Source: Vallitalea guaymasensis (GTDB taxonomy: Bacteria > Bacillota > Clostridia > Lachnospirales > Vallitaleaceae). From it: DNA of 64,000 nt. The notes below the pieces were generated by a model that was given only the letters and a program-made list of their open reading frames with translations, did not search any database and was not told the DNA's origin. Below are positions 19,534 to 29,219 of this stretch, piece by piece. Every line of letters begins with the position of its first letter. The stretch's first letter is position 1. The stretch is from the NCBI RefSeq assembly GCF_018141425.1, contig NZ_CP058561.1, positions 1,364,001-1,428,000 of the forward strand, read 5' to 3'. The position numbers were made by a program, and so were the translations under genes.

Positions 19534-19650
19534 ACCTATAATACGTTTTACTTCTAATACATCCATAACATCCACCTTGTTCTTTTAGTGGTTGTTATGG
19601 ATGTATTGATTATGGTCTTTACTCACTCTTGATGAAAAACTCTGTTAGGT
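19534..19650 (-). repeat. attC site (short perfect inner stem)
   Basis: On the minus strand this begins ACCTAAC (R'') and ends TATAGGT (R' with a changed core). The outer arms ACCTATAATACGTTTT / AAAACTCTGTTAGGT pair imperfectly, and the inner stem AATACATCCATAACA / TGTTATGGATGTATT is nearly perfect. This clear palindrome shows that the left half of the window also consists of cassettes. Confidence 0.6.
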
Positions 19651-19664
19651 AGATGTGATAATAA

Positions 19665-20558
19665 TTATTTCTTTATGATAGGATACCACAGTTCAATATA
19701 TCCATATTTCTCTGTACCGCCATAAATTTCAAAATTTGCGCTATCAGCTCTTTCATAATTAGCTGTTGGTAGCCATTCACTATAAAATCTTTTCTGCAAA
19801 GTAGTTAGCACTTTGAAGAATTCATCTCCCCATTTAAATTTTGGTGATTCTAAAACAACATATGTCTGTGCAGGAATATGAATAGTTTTATATCCCTTTG
19901 TGTTACTGCTTTTTGATACAAATGAACATAGCATATACGGGAAAGTATTTTCTTCTGTCTTACGATAATATTCTGCCCCATGTATTTTGCATAAGTCTTG
20001 AGGTAGAAAAGTTGGCAAATCCCCAGCATTTGAAAGAAGTCTATCATACTCTCCATTTTTTTGACATGTCTGCCAGAGCTCTGCTGGACTTAAATATCCA
20101 TTTTCTCCTGTTAATGATACTATTGTTTCAATACCGAAAATATCAAAAGCCTCTTTGGTTTCAATCCTGTAATCCATTTCTTTATCTCCTTTAATTGAAA
20201 TTTGAAAGGAAATTTTAGGAAAGGCTTTCAATTTTACACCATCTTGTTTAGATTGGGTTGGAGTTAATCCATGAAGTGCTTTAAAAGTTCTTGCAAAAGA
20301 TGTTGCGGAATCATATCCATATTTTATAGCTACATCAATTACTTTACTGTTGGAATTTTGTAATTCCAATGCCGCTTGTGTCATTCTTCTTCGTCTAATA
20401 TATTCAGCCAATGAAATATCAGTTATGAATGCAAACATACGTTGGAAATTATAAGATGAACAGCAAGCTCTCATAGCAACTTCATTGAAATTTATATCTT
20501 GTGTTAAGTTTTCTTCAATGTAATCAATTGCCAAATTCATTTTTGTTAGCCAATCCAT
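19665..20558 (-). CDS. AraC-family regulator with GyrI-like effector domain
   Basis: Two helix-turn-helix units fill residues 1-110 (NFNEVAMRACCSSYNFQRMF and VIDVAIKYGYDSATSFARTF). The remainder, from MDYRIETKEAF, is a GyrI-like ligand-binding domain that ends ELWYPIIKK. It shares layout with 13398-14267, so the array holds two copies of this multidrug-sensing type. The next gap (20559-20793) shows only AT-rich sequence. Confidence 0.87.
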   Translation of the reverse strand: MDWLTKMNLAIDYIEENLTQDINFNEVAMRACCSSYNFQRMFAFITDISLAEYIRRRRMTQAALELQNSNSKVIDVAIKYGYDSATSFARTFKALHGLTPTQSKQDGVKLKAFPKISFQISIKGDKEMDYRIETKEAFDIFGIETIVSLTGENGYLSPAELWQTCQKNGEYDRLLSNAGDLPTFLPQDLCKIHGAEYYRKTEENTFPYMLCSFVSKSSNTKGYKTIHIPAQTYVVLESPKFKWGDEFFKVLTTLQKRFYSEWLPTANYERADSANFEIYGGTEKYGYIELWYPIIKK

Positions 20559-20793
20559 ATTAATCCCTCCTCAATTAAAGAATATTATATATAAAATTTT
20601 AATTAGCAACTTTTTATGCACAATTTTGTTTACTTGCTAAAACTTAGTTAAATGAAATTCATTTGTTAAATTATATTTATAAATACATTTATGCCAACTT
20701 CTACCTACCCCTTATAGCCTTTATTCATCTAGAATAAATGTACGTACTAACGTCATCATTGTGTTAAATAAGGCTTAGGTAAACATAATTTTT

Positions 20794-20852
20794 ATCTAAC
20801 GACATATAATATTTCCTATGTTTCTAACTAAGTTTATATGCTTTAGTTAGAT
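20794..20852 (-). repeat. attC site, 59 bp
   Basis: The minus strand starts ATCTAAC (R'') and ends GTTAGAT (R'), exact complements. CATATAA/TTATATG pairs inside. The 59-bp length is that of the shortest typical integron attC sites. R'' lies inside the next gene: its last two codons, TCT AAC, come from the box and are followed by TAA. Confidence 0.75.
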
Positions 20853-21619
20853 TTGTAAACTATGAAAAATAGACGTTTAAATGGAAATAAAACTCTTCCA
20901 TCAAGTTGTATTCTATAGCTCTTTGTAATTCTCTCTAGTACTTCTTTTTCAAAACTCAATCTATCTTCTTCACATTCGAGTTTTTCTAGATATGGCTTCA
21001 TACCCGTGGACTTATACCAATCAATAATATTTTGATGATTATCCATAATATGATAATAATCTGTTTCCCATAAATTAATTTCTTTACTTAATTCAGCACA
21101 TATACTGTAGTAATAATCCATCTTATCATAATTAAATTCTGAACTTTTATTAAATCTATGACTCCATTTCACATTCATCGCTGTTTCTTCAACTGCTCTT
21201 TGTATTGCCATACTACTAACTTCTGGTAGTTGTATAGCTAATACCCCATTATTATTAAGTAATTCATAAAATTTAGTAATTAATTCTCTATGATTAGGCA
21301 TCCATTGAATTGCGGCATTTGAAAATACCAAGTCAAATTTTCCATGATTACTTAAATCTTCATTAGCATCTATTAATTCAAATCTTATACTTGGTAAACG
21401 TACCTTTGCCTGTTCAATCATATTAAGTGAACTATCAATACCAATAATCTTAGCGTTATTCCATCTTCTAGCTAATTCTTCAGTACTGTTGCCTGGACCG
21501 CATCCTATGTCTAAGACACTATTGACTTGTTCTAATTCAATACTGTGAATCAAATCTTTAACTGGTTGCGTTCTTTGCTTTTCAAATCTTTTATACAAAT
21601 AAGGATTCCAATCCCCCAT
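20843..21619 (-). CDS. Trans-aconitate methyltransferase-like SAM methyltransferase
   Basis: The protein opens WNPYLYKRFEKQRTQP and has SVLDIGCGPGNSTEELARRW, IGIDSS and LVFSNAAIQWMPNH, the signature order of trans-aconitate 2-methyltransferase (Tam). In the family the enzyme esterifies trans-aconitate or related acids. 258 residues matches the usual length. The last two residues before the stop come from the attC R'' box. Confidence 0.75.
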   Translation of the reverse strand: MGDWNPYLYKRFEKQRTQPVKDLIHSIELEQVNSVLDIGCGPGNSTEELARRWNNAKIIGIDSSLNMIEQAKVRLPSIRFELIDANEDLSNHGKFDLVFSNAAIQWMPNHRELITKFYELLNNNGVLAIQLPEVSSMAIQRAVEETAMNVKWSHRFNKSSEFNYDKMDYYYSICAELSKEINLWETDYYHIMDNHQNIIDWYKSTGMKPYLEKLECEEDRLSFEKEVLERITKSYRIQLDGRVLFPFKRLFFIVYKSN

Positions 21620-21886
21620 ACTTCATCTCTCCTTATAAATTGGTATTTTGTTGTTTTATAATTTGTGTCACATGATTCTATTTTATAATTGATGCTAAAT
21701 ATACTTTTATTTTATCATTAGCCAAATACCATCAATCACCAAAACATACATCATACAAAAAAGTAAAACTTGTACTAGTTCATTGATATTCTTCTTAAAA
21801 ATATATTTATTTAACCCTCTATACAAACTTATATTTATAGTACAGTATATTTAAATCCAACTTCTTTTTCTTTATCAAACAGCCAA
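21620..21886. other. Intergenic region, nothing recognised
   Basis: 267 very AT-rich bases hold no open frame of substance and no convincing attC. A loose hairpin (TTGATG ... CATCAA around 21690-21737) is the only structure seen. Confidence 0.4.
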
Positions 21887-22594
21887 TTATTTTGATATCA
21901 CTTTAATCAATTTAGCTTCATTAATAACATCTGATTCTAATAAGTCAATATAGTATTCATCAATAATTATTGTAATTTCTCCACTATCTCCATATTCCTC
22001 TAACATATTAACCGCTTCATCATAATTACTGAACCTAAACCATAATGTACGCATATCACCTTTTGCTCTTGGTAAAACATCAGATAGCTTATCATCAATA
22101 CTAAATGTTACAATATTACCCAAATAATAATCATCTTTGATAATGGAATACTTGCCAGTTAATTGCTTCTGTCCAGAGAACTGTATCTGCATTCCTTTGC
22201 GACTTGTAATATCTGTAACAATCATTTCATTAACATTATCTCCAACTTTAATTTTATTTCGATCAAATAATGATCTTCCCCATATCATTGATTCAATAAA
22301 GTTTATATTAAGTTCTACATCTTCTATAGTTGACATTAACTCATCAATTGCATCTTGAGGAAGGTCTTCTTCATTCTTATTTTTGCTATTTATGGTTTTT
22401 TCAACTTCTGAAATCTTATATTCAATTGATTCTAATCTTTTTATTATTTCTTCAGATTTTCTATTATTAATTTCCTCAATTTCACTAATCCTATTAGATA
22501 ATACTGTAACTTCAGATGGCTTAGCTGTACATCCATTAATACTTATAACTACAACTGTAACAATGATTATTAAATACTTAGGATATTTCTTCAT
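21887..22594 (-). CDS. Lipoprotein with coiled-coil region, unknown function
   Basis: A short signal ends with the lipobox-like SINGC (C22). Residues 30-90 have heptad spacing rich in Glu, Ile and Lys (EIEEINNRKSEEIIKRLESIEYKI), a likely coiled coil. The C-terminal ~120 residues carry MIVTDITSRKGM, resembling the conserved core of uncharacterised clostridial lipoproteins. It follows the next gene by 33 bases and probably shares its transcript. Confidence 0.6.
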   Translation of the reverse strand: MKKYPKYLIIIVTVVVISINGCTAKPSEVTVLSNRISEIEEINNRKSEEIIKRLESIEYKISEVEKTINSKNKNEEDLPQDAIDELMSTIEDVELNINFIESMIWGRSLFDRNKIKVGDNVNEMIVTDITSRKGMQIQFSGQKQLTGKYSIIKDDYYLGNIVTFSIDDKLSDVLPRAKGDMRTLWFRFSNYDEAVNMLEEYGDSGEITIIIDEYYIDLLESDVINEAKLIKVISK

Positions 22595-22627
22595 AATAAA
22601 TCCTTTCTCTAATAGTCTTCTCTTCCT

Positions 22628-23434
22628 CTACTTATCTTCTTTATTCAACTCAAAATCTACCCAAATAGGTTTATCTTTATTTTTTTGAACTTCCCATAAT
22701 TCCCAGAAAGCCTTCTCTTCAACCTGTTTTTCAGATATAAAATAAATCGTCTTGAGTTCACCGTTTGAATCCTCTTCAGTATCCATTCGAACGATATTAT
22801 GCTGTGAATATGAATCTTCATTAAAGGATAATTGATAATAACCATTATAAGCTGCACCACCTGAGGCATGATAAGTTCCATCTCTTTTAATATCACTCAT
22901 CTGTCTATGACTAAACTCATGACCAATTACTCTTCCATCATACTTTCTCAAAACTAATATAAATCCTGCTGATTTATCAATACTTCCTTCAATCACAATC
23001 TCTGGAACCTTATTATTATTCATATCTATAAAGCTAAAATGATTAGGTATAAACTTATATTCATCGTAGGATATATCATTTAGATAATATTCATTTTCAG
23101 ATTCTGCTAATAAAAATTTAAAAGAAAAAGGCATTTCACTAAGAAGTACTTGACTATACATTTTACATAATTCAGCATCAAAATACTCTGAATCTAAATT
23201 ATTCTCAATGTAATCATTTATCCTTTGACTTAAACTACTAGATTCACTATTTATGTTTTCTATGGGTTTTTCTATTGACTTTTCTATATGACTAGTTTCA
23301 TTTACTTCGCCTTTCTCTTTTTCTATAATACTATTTGTTGAAGGACTATCTTCTACTGAAGCAGTTTTTATGATATTCCCTTTCCAAGCAACTAAAATAA
23401 GAAAGATGCTCAGTATAATAAATATTTTTTTCAT
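22628..23434 (-). CDS. Secreted/membrane-anchored protein, unknown function
   Basis: An N-terminal hydrophobic segment (KKIFIILSIFLILVAW) is followed by a Ser/Glu-rich linker and a ~190-residue domain with FSFIDMNNNKVPEIVIEG, a calcium-loop or FG-GAP-like stretch often found in extracellular clostridial proteins. Function unknown. It lies directly upstream of a lipoprotein gene. Confidence 0.55.
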   Translation of the reverse strand: MKKIFIILSIFLILVAWKGNIIKTASVEDSPSTNSIIEKEKGEVNETSHIEKSIEKPIENINSESSSLSQRINDYIENNLDSEYFDAELCKMYSQVLLSEMPFSFKFLLAESENEYYLNDISYDEYKFIPNHFSFIDMNNNKVPEIVIEGSIDKSAGFILVLRKYDGRVIGHEFSHRQMSDIKRDGTYHASGGAAYNGYYQLSFNEDSYSQHNIVRMDTEEDSNGELKTIYFISEKQVEEKAFWELWEVQKNKDKPIWVDFELNKEDK

Positions 23435-23568
23435 TATAATTTCTCCCCTAATTGATTAATGTATCAAAAAAATTGTACTTACTTATTATTCGGTTTATAT
23501 TCCGAATCTATAATAAAAATTATTACTTTACACATACCATTTTGTATTTGACATCTCTGAATGGTCAC

Positions 23569-24129
23569 TCAGGTCTTTACCTTTCTCAGTAAAGGTTCAT
23601 CATCCCATATTTGTACCTCTATATATCTTTCAGGACCAAATGCACCATCTTGATTCCAATCCTGAGGCAACCCATATTTCTCCATAATCTTTATTATTTC
23701 ATTAAAGGTATATATTTGTTTTCTATATTCCTTATTATCAGTAACACGTGGACTAAAAGTAGGAAACATATCTCCATATGAAAATGAAATAGTATCTAAA
23801 TCAAATTGAGACAAATGGATTCTTATGTATTCACCTTCATTATACCAAGTTTGAAGCCAATCACATTTACCAACAACCATATAATGTGGTGATTTTCTAA
23901 CTGGCTTTCCACCTTTGGAAATAAATATTTCTCTAGCCATTTGTTCTAACTCTTTTCTTCTCTCAAGATATCCTTTATATCTATGAACCGCCATGACTTT
24001 ATTCTCTTGCTTTATTCTATCTAGTATCTTTTGAGCTTGTGGTATGTCTAAATCTGATAAGTTTAAGAAAGGTCCTCTGTCTTTTTCATAATAATGATAT
24101 AAATACTTAATACTTTTATCCTTTTCCAT
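23569..24129 (-). CDS. Conserved hypothetical protein
   Basis: The 186-residue soluble protein begins KDKSIKYLYHYYEKDRGPFLNLSDL and has YMVVGKCDWLQTWY and SYGDMFPTFSPR in the middle, strongly patterned and therefore probably a real conserved family. I do not recognise a known fold. The gap before it (23435-23568) contains a hairpin ATTCGG/CCGAAT at 23491-23510. Confidence 0.55.
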   Translation of the reverse strand: MEKDKSIKYLYHYYEKDRGPFLNLSDLDIPQAQKILDRIKQENKVMAVHRYKGYLERRKELEQMAREIFISKGGKPVRKSPHYMVVGKCDWLQTWYNEGEYIRIHLSQFDLDTISFSYGDMFPTFSPRVTDNKEYRKQIYTFNEIIKIMEKYGLPQDWNQDGAFGPERYIEVQIWDDEPLLRKVKT

Positions 24130-24205
24130 AGATTTTACCCCTTACTAATTATTGCGGTTATACTTAGCCCCTACTGCTAATACCTTGTTTCTTTATACAT
24201 TTTTG

Positions 24206-24372
24206 TTAACTTTCAACTTGATATGCAAATGGTAAAAGTTCTTTTGCAGACACCTTGCAAATACCATTTTCATATTCAACAATCACTTGACACTGTGGCG
24301 CATAATCAGAAAGCATTTGCCTGCAATTACCACATGGGTGTAAAATTAATCTTTTTCATCTAATTTTTGCAT
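24206..24372 (-). pseudogene. Cytidine deaminase relic with internal deletion
   Basis: A start with GGAGG at 24370-24372 gives only eight codons before a stop. The following 40 codons, in another frame, read HPCGNCRQMLSDY and VSAKELLPFAY, the C-terminal zinc-binding half (PCxxC) of cytidine or blasticidin deaminases. The N-terminal half with the HAE motif is gone, so the protein cannot be active. The TAA stop overlaps an AGTTAAC box (24205-24211), the expected position of attC R''. Confidence 0.75.
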
Positions 24373-24402
24373 TCTAATTTCCTCCAATTGACCATATAAC
24401 CT

Positions 24403-25383
24403 TTAATAATTATTACTTATATTTTTAATGAATTCAACTATTTCAGATACCACAATTTCTTTGTGTGACCAGTGAAGATAGTGTTTAGAATCTATTATTG
24501 TTCTCTGAGTGCTATCATTTGACCAATTTAATAATTCCAGCTGTACTTTCTCCCATTCATTCCCACTATCAGATGAGAGTATGAGTAAAGGAATATCTTG
24601 TAAATATCCATTATCAATAACTATCTTAGCATTTTCGTTTATATGTTTTAGTACATCAAGATTACTATTATTACCTATAAACTTATAATACATTGCTTCG
24701 TCAATATTCTTAATATCTTCTGGAAGTGATTCATATCTTATGTTCTCACCTATAAATGGTAGTTTAATACCAATATTGCCCAAAGCCCTATTTATACCAG
24801 TTACTCTTAAAATAGCACTGAATCTGTTTAGTATTAATGATTTAATTTCTAAATCATTTACATAATATTGGGGACTTCCACCATCCAATAAAATTATGCC
24901 TTGAATTTCATCAGGATACACTTGAGCATATCTTATTGCTTCTAATGAAGCAAGAGAGTGGGCAACTAAAATATATGGTGGTGATTCATTCGATTTATTA
25001 AATAACTCGTGTAAATCACTCACCAAATTGTCAACTGTTCTAGGCGAATCAGTACTTTTGCTCCATCCAAATCCAGCATGGTCAAAACTAAGGGTTTTAG
25101 CATATTGTTGTAGCTCATTTTGCAAATAATAGAAATCAGTATAAGAGTTTGGTGTACCTGAACCTGAAATAAATACTATTGTATTATTACCATTACCCAA
25201 TCTATATAAATGCATATCATGTGAATTTATATCAAGCACTTCTCCAACAGGTGTATACATTTTCATTTCTTTTGCTTCCATAATAACTTGCCAAATCCCA
25301 CCTATGATTAATAATATGGAAAATGATATACCAATTTTAGCAATATTTCTTTTATAAGTTCTCTTTTTTTTGTGTATTTTCAT
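24403..25383 (-). CDS. Membrane-anchored alpha/beta hydrolase
   Basis: A basic N-terminus and one transmembrane segment (residues 13-35) lead into an alpha/beta-hydrolase domain: FISGSGTPNSY (oxyanion hole), DHAGFGWS, VAHSLASLEA (nucleophile Ser) and a terminal SKHYLHWS His. The pattern fits the proline-iminopeptidase or esterase branch. The catalytic part is probably extracellular. Confidence 0.8.
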   Translation of the reverse strand: MKIHKKKRTYKRNIAKIGISFSILLIIGGIWQVIMEAKEMKMYTPVGEVLDINSHDMHLYRLGNGNNTIVFISGSGTPNSYTDFYYLQNELQQYAKTLSFDHAGFGWSKSTDSPRTVDNLVSDLHELFNKSNESPPYILVAHSLASLEAIRYAQVYPDEIQGIILLDGGSPQYYVNDLEIKSLILNRFSAILRVTGINRALGNIGIKLPFIGENIRYESLPEDIKNIDEAMYYKFIGNNSNLDVLKHINENAKIVIDNGYLQDIPLLILSSDSGNEWEKVQLELLNWSNDSTQRTIIDSKHYLHWSHKEIVVSEIVEFIKNISNNY

Positions 25384-25435
25384 ATTCCAGCCTTCCTATA
25401 ACATGATGACTTATGAAGTGCATTATTCTCGACAT

Positions 25436-25945
25436 TTACTTTAGATGCATAATATCCTTATAGATTGTATCCACTATTTTATTTAAACTTAATTCCTCAT
25501 GTAATAATACTTCAGGAATAATATCTAATAAATCTTTTTCGTTCCACCATTCTTTCATTTCTTTTTCTCCAAATTCATGGGCATTAGGCTTTTGTTGATG
25601 TCTATTTAAAGTTTCTTCAAAAGGTATATCAAAGTAATATGCAAAGATTTTATCTTTGAATACATTATGTAAATTTTCAAATAAATTTTTATACCACTTT
25701 GAATTTAAAATACCTTCTAATATAATTATATTACAATTGTTTTTTCCATATAGCGCAAGTTCAAATAATAACTGGCTAGCTTCTGTATCAGGTCCATCTT
25801 TTACATATAGCATTTCTCTTCTAACTACATCTTGTGAAATTAGCATTGTACCATGTCCAAATTTTCTTTGTAAAGCTTTACCAGTCGTAGTCTTACCACT
25901 TCCTGAATTACCTCTCAGTATTATCAACTTCGCCTCTCTATCCAT
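25436..25945 (-). CDS. P-loop kinase (AAA_33/zeta-like)
   Basis: Walker A GNSGSGKTT lies at residues 12-20. Then come SQDVVRREML, a Walker B-like IIILEGIL and a late helix with RHQQKPNAHEFGEKEMKEWW. This is the layout of uridine-kinase-like and chloramphenicol-phosphotransferase-like small kinases. Size 169 residues. It could phosphorylate a drug or nucleoside; nothing decides. Confidence 0.75.
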   Translation of the reverse strand: MDREAKLIILRGNSGSGKTTTGKALQRKFGHGTMLISQDVVRREMLYVKDGPDTEASQLLFELALYGKNNCNIIILEGILNSKWYKNLFENLHNVFKDKIFAYYFDIPFEETLNRHQQKPNAHEFGEKEMKEWWNEKDLLDIIPEVLLHEELSLNKIVDTIYKDIMHLK

Positions 25946-26093
25946 AAAATATCATCCTTTTTAATTGACAAACCATTATTTATCTACATATGATTATCCT
26001 TGCTTTGCACTTATTATTATATCATTAGTGTATAGAATATTTTTACCAAAGTATATATATCACTAGTAATCCATACTTTTTCTTGCCTACCTC

Positions 26094-26930
26094 TTATAAT
26101 TTATTCATGTCAGCATATGATATCATTCCGCCATCCATCATATAAAGCTTACTATCCTTCATAGTCATATTCCAAGTTGCTTTATTAATTGTTTTATATA
26201 AAGAGTGATTAGAAATATCCCAAATTTTTGTTTCACCACAAGGAACGCTTGCTGTAATCATAAAATTTTTCCATTTACCTACTAAATAAAACATTTTTTT
26301 ATGACAGTTTTTATATTTATCAATACATTCAATAGTTTTTCTATCTATAATTCCAAGTGATAAATCCTGTGACCCAGTATATATATATTCTTTTGTGAGT
26401 AACATACTTTTTAGATTTTTCTTATGTATATTTGTATATTTTATTAATTGGTAAGATACCTTATCAATTTTTAGCATTTGCCCATTCACGTTTCCTGCAT
26501 AAATGAAGTCATCTGCTTTTATTGTCCATATACTACTATCAGACACATTATAATATTTTAATTGACCTGTTTTTTTGTTAATAATGGCTAAAGGACCATT
26601 TCTTATCCCTGCATAAAAGTTGATGTCATCAGTACAAATACCGCATATATCAGTTCTCAAATCATTACCTAATTTCCATTCGTTCATAATAGTCAGTGTA
26701 TCACTATCTATCCTATAGCAGGTACAAAATTCTCGGAAATATATAAAATCACCGTCAATTATAAAATCTCTTGACTTCCCGTTCTTTGGAAATACTTTCT
26801 TACAATCTATTACATTACTAGTATTTTTATCTATTTTAATAATGTTTTTATCTGAGCAAACATAAATTATATTACCGTCTATTTTCATTATATTATTTGT
26901 ACCATTTAATTGAAAAACATTTTTGAACAT
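26094..26930 (-). CDS. Beta-propeller (WD40/PQQ-like) repeat protein
   Basis: Repeating blades of ~40 residues are seen (IYVCSDKNIIKIDKNT, IYFREFCTCYRIDSDT, FYAGIRNGPLAIINKKT, IYAGNVNGQMLKIDK, IYTGSQDLSLGIIDRKT, KIWDISNHSL): a six- or seven-bladed propeller without a signal peptide. A cytoplasmic scaffold or ligand-binding role is likely; function unknown. Confidence 0.7.
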   Translation of the reverse strand: MFKNVFQLNGTNNIMKIDGNIIYVCSDKNIIKIDKNTSNVIDCKKVFPKNGKSRDFIIDGDFIYFREFCTCYRIDSDTLTIMNEWKLGNDLRTDICGICTDDINFYAGIRNGPLAIINKKTGQLKYYNVSDSSIWTIKADDFIYAGNVNGQMLKIDKVSYQLIKYTNIHKKNLKSMLLTKEYIYTGSQDLSLGIIDRKTIECIDKYKNCHKKMFYLVGKWKNFMITASVPCGETKIWDISNHSLYKTINKATWNMTMKDSKLYMMDGGMISYADMNKL

Positions 26931-27013
26931 AATGATTTCCCCTTTTTTATGAACTTATATTTTCAACATATTGTTATATGACGTATACTTACTTAATTTA
27001 TAAAATTTCGTTA

Positions 27014-27769
27014 TTATGTGATAGTCTCTGATTTCTGATTACAATTGCTAAGTTTAAAAAATACTTTTGCCAACAATACACAAAAAATATACCAAGGAAT
27101 TAAAGATACTAAAGAAAAAATGATACCTATATAGCCGAAATTTGCTGGAATCATCATAAAAAATGCTGAAATCAATCCAACAATTGCTATCAATTTACTA
27201 TAAATAGAACTGTTCAACATAGAAATTGAAATAAGGTAAAGTGCTATACAATTTAATATATAGTAAATTACATAGGCGGTTCCTTTCCACTCTAATATCA
27301 TATTTTTAGCTGAGGATAATAATATATTTTGTTGTATATCGCTGGATGCCAAATAATATTCTTTACTTATAAATAACATTTCAATTGCTTTATTGGATGA
27401 GAGATATGAAGCTATTCCTAGAAAGCCAAGTATTAAAGCTAATGTAATCAATGTCAGATTTCTCTTTTTTAAGGTTAAATAAACAGAAAAATATATAACA
27501 GCTAATATCACATTATTAATAATATATAATATATCAAAATGAACTAATCCTAAAATCCAACTATTTTCAAATAGTTCTAGCCACCCTTCAACAGTTTTTG
27601 GGTGAGGAGAAAGAGCGAATATTATAACTTGTACTGGAATAATTATTAACATGATTATTATAAGAATTCCTGTAATCCTATATATAGATTTCCATTTTTT
27701 GGGATTTGCTTCTTGTATCATCGCTGTTGTATTTGTTTTCATAAGTTCCTCCATAATATTTTCACTCAT
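27014..27769 (-). CDS. DUF4386-like polytopic membrane protein
   Basis: Six or seven hydrophobic spans occupy the 251 residues after a 25-residue cytoplasmic lead. The sequence YRITGILIIIMLIIIPVQVIIF and the general layout resemble DUF4386 proteins, of unknown role. Its ATG overlaps the stop of the GNAT gene upstream by 4 bases, so the two are translated together. Confidence 0.55.
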   Translation of the reverse strand: MSENIMEELMKTNTTAMIQEANPKKWKSIYRITGILIIIMLIIIPVQVIIFALSPHPKTVEGWLELFENSWILGLVHFDILYIINNVILAVIYFSVYLTLKKRNLTLITLALILGFLGIASYLSSNKAIEMLFISKEYYLASSDIQQNILLSSAKNMILEWKGTAYVIYYILNCIALYLISISMLNSSIYSKLIAIVGLISAFFMMIPANFGYIGIIFSLVSLIPWYIFCVLLAKVFFKLSNCNQKSETIT

Positions 27770-28245
27770 ACTAAAAACTTCTTATAAAAAATACATTCAT
27801 CTTTTATATGAGATTTATTGAACCTCAAAGCAATATGTACTTTTTGGCTTATTATATTCTCTAATTCTACATCTGATGCGATTTCTTTACAATTCTTACT
27901 TTTAATCCACTTTTCTGCTACTTTAACAAGATTTCTACCAATACCTTGCATTCTCAGATCTTCATCAATATACAATCCTTCAATGTAACCAACAGGTTTT
28001 GAATCACAAAAGTCTAACTCTGGATATATTGTTATTTCAATAAACCCACCTAACATTCCATTTTCGCGTACAACAACAAAAACTGTCCATGATAACTCAT
28101 TTCTATAAAAATTCTTTCCTTTTAGTATTAGTTCCATCTCATCTAGTAATTCTTTTTCCGTGTGGTGTGGCCATAAAGAATATCGCATTCTATGGTACTC
28201 TTTATTTTCGATTTCACTCTCTTCTATTTTTCTATACTTAAGCAT
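27766..28245 (-). CDS. GNAT N-acetyltransferase (aminoglycoside 6'-N-acetyltransferase-like)
   Basis: The protein begins YRKIEESEIENKEYHRMRYSLWPHH and has LYIDEDLRMQGIGRNLVKVAEKW, the acetyl-CoA binding R/QxxGxG loop, then CKEIASDVELEN. The N-terminal RxxLWP and EGLYVDPxxRxxGIG pattern is that of AAC(6')-type enzymes, so aminoglycoside acetylation is plausible but unproven. The 4-base overlap with the following membrane gene shows a two-gene unit. Confidence 0.75.
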   Translation of the reverse strand: MLKYRKIEESEIENKEYHRMRYSLWPHHTEKELLDEMELILKGKNFYRNELSWTVFVVVRENGMLGGFIEITIYPELDFCDSKPVGYIEGLYIDEDLRMQGIGRNLVKVAEKWIKSKNCKEIASDVELENIISQKVHIALRFNKSHIKDECIFYKKFLV

Positions 28246-28318
28246 TATATTTCCCCTAACAATAATTATAACTTATTAATAACAACCATTAGCTTACATA
28301 ATATTACGATCTATTGTC

Positions 28319-28462
28319 TTATTCCTCAACTAATTCCTTTTTTAGATTTTTTTCTTCAAATGCATCACTTAACAACTCATCTTTTATAGATTTAATACTT
28401 CTTTCTACAATACTAATATGGTCTTTTGAATAACTTATAAAGCTTCCCTTATTATCATTCAT
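28319..28462 (-). CDS. Small protein (47 residues) overlapping the nucleotidyltransferase gene
   Basis: The start at 28460-28462 lies inside the 3' end of the upstream gene (8-base overlap) with GAAAGGG ahead of it, so it is translationally coupled. The peptide is charged and helical (VERSIKSIKDELLSDAFEEKN). A small coupled partner of a nucleotidyltransferase recalls an antitoxin or regulatory subunit, but no known family is recognised. Confidence 0.5.
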   Translation of the reverse strand: MNDNKGSFISYSKDHISIVERSIKSIKDELLSDAFEEKNLKKELVEE

Positions 28463-29036
28463 TTTTTACCCTTTCAAGTATGTTAGCATACAATTTTAAT
28501 ATTCCTTCAATTTTATCTCTTACTAATTTGGGTAACTCTTTACTTAATGCTTTTTCTAAAAAAGCGGGATTCTCTATTCCATTTGTTAATAAATATTTTT
28601 CTATCATATTTACTTTTTTCTCTCTGTTAGGAATTAATTGATATATTACATACCAGTCCTCTAAAGAAGTTAATGGAATATTCACTCCATTAATTTTCTT
28701 AATATCTGTAATTGAATTTTTATCAAAGTCATATTTATATATGCCGTCTGCATGATTAATTTTTAATCCAGCCATTACATCAACATCAAATCCATCTACT
28801 ACATATTCATAAAAATAAGTTGTAGAATATGTATCTGTTTTTACCCTAGTCTTTTTATCTCCAATTTCTCTTAGAATTAAATCCAATTTTTCAATATTCT
28901 TAATATCTACTAGAATATCAATATCGTTAGGTTTATCTATAAGACCATAATTATTTAATAATATAGAAGCACCAATACCCCATACAATACTTTCTTCATT
29001 AAGTTTCTTACCTATGTAACTTAAAGTATCAAACAT
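28455..29036 (-). CDS. Nucleotidyltransferase-fold protein
   Basis: The start at 29034-29036 is preferred over a GTG four codons upstream because GAGGTG is 9 bases away. The motif GIGASILLNN then NDIDILVD matches the G-S ... DxD signature of the NTase superfamily; a later FDVDVM could give the third Asp. Such proteins transfer nucleotides to drugs, RNA or proteins. The coupled small gene downstream may be its partner. Confidence 0.7.
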   Translation of the reverse strand: MFDTLSYIGKKLNEESIVWGIGASILLNNYGLIDKPNDIDILVDIKNIEKLDLILREIGDKKTRVKTDTYSTTYFYEYVVDGFDVDVMAGLKINHADGIYKYDFDKNSITDIKKINGVNIPLTSLEDWYVIYQLIPNREKKVNMIEKYLLTNGIENPAFLEKALSKELPKLVRDKIEGILKLYANILERVKNE

Positions 29037-29219
29037 TTTTAACTTCACCTCAGCTTTTTATATATTTTGTGTATATTAATAATAAACATATCCATACTCC
29101 TTATCATAATATAACTCTTCTGGTTATAAAAGATATTGGCTACCAATTAAATGGTTCTTCATTTTGTATTCTTTGAGTATTAGTAATAAGTAAAATACGT
29201 CAAAATTCTTTCAAGATAG

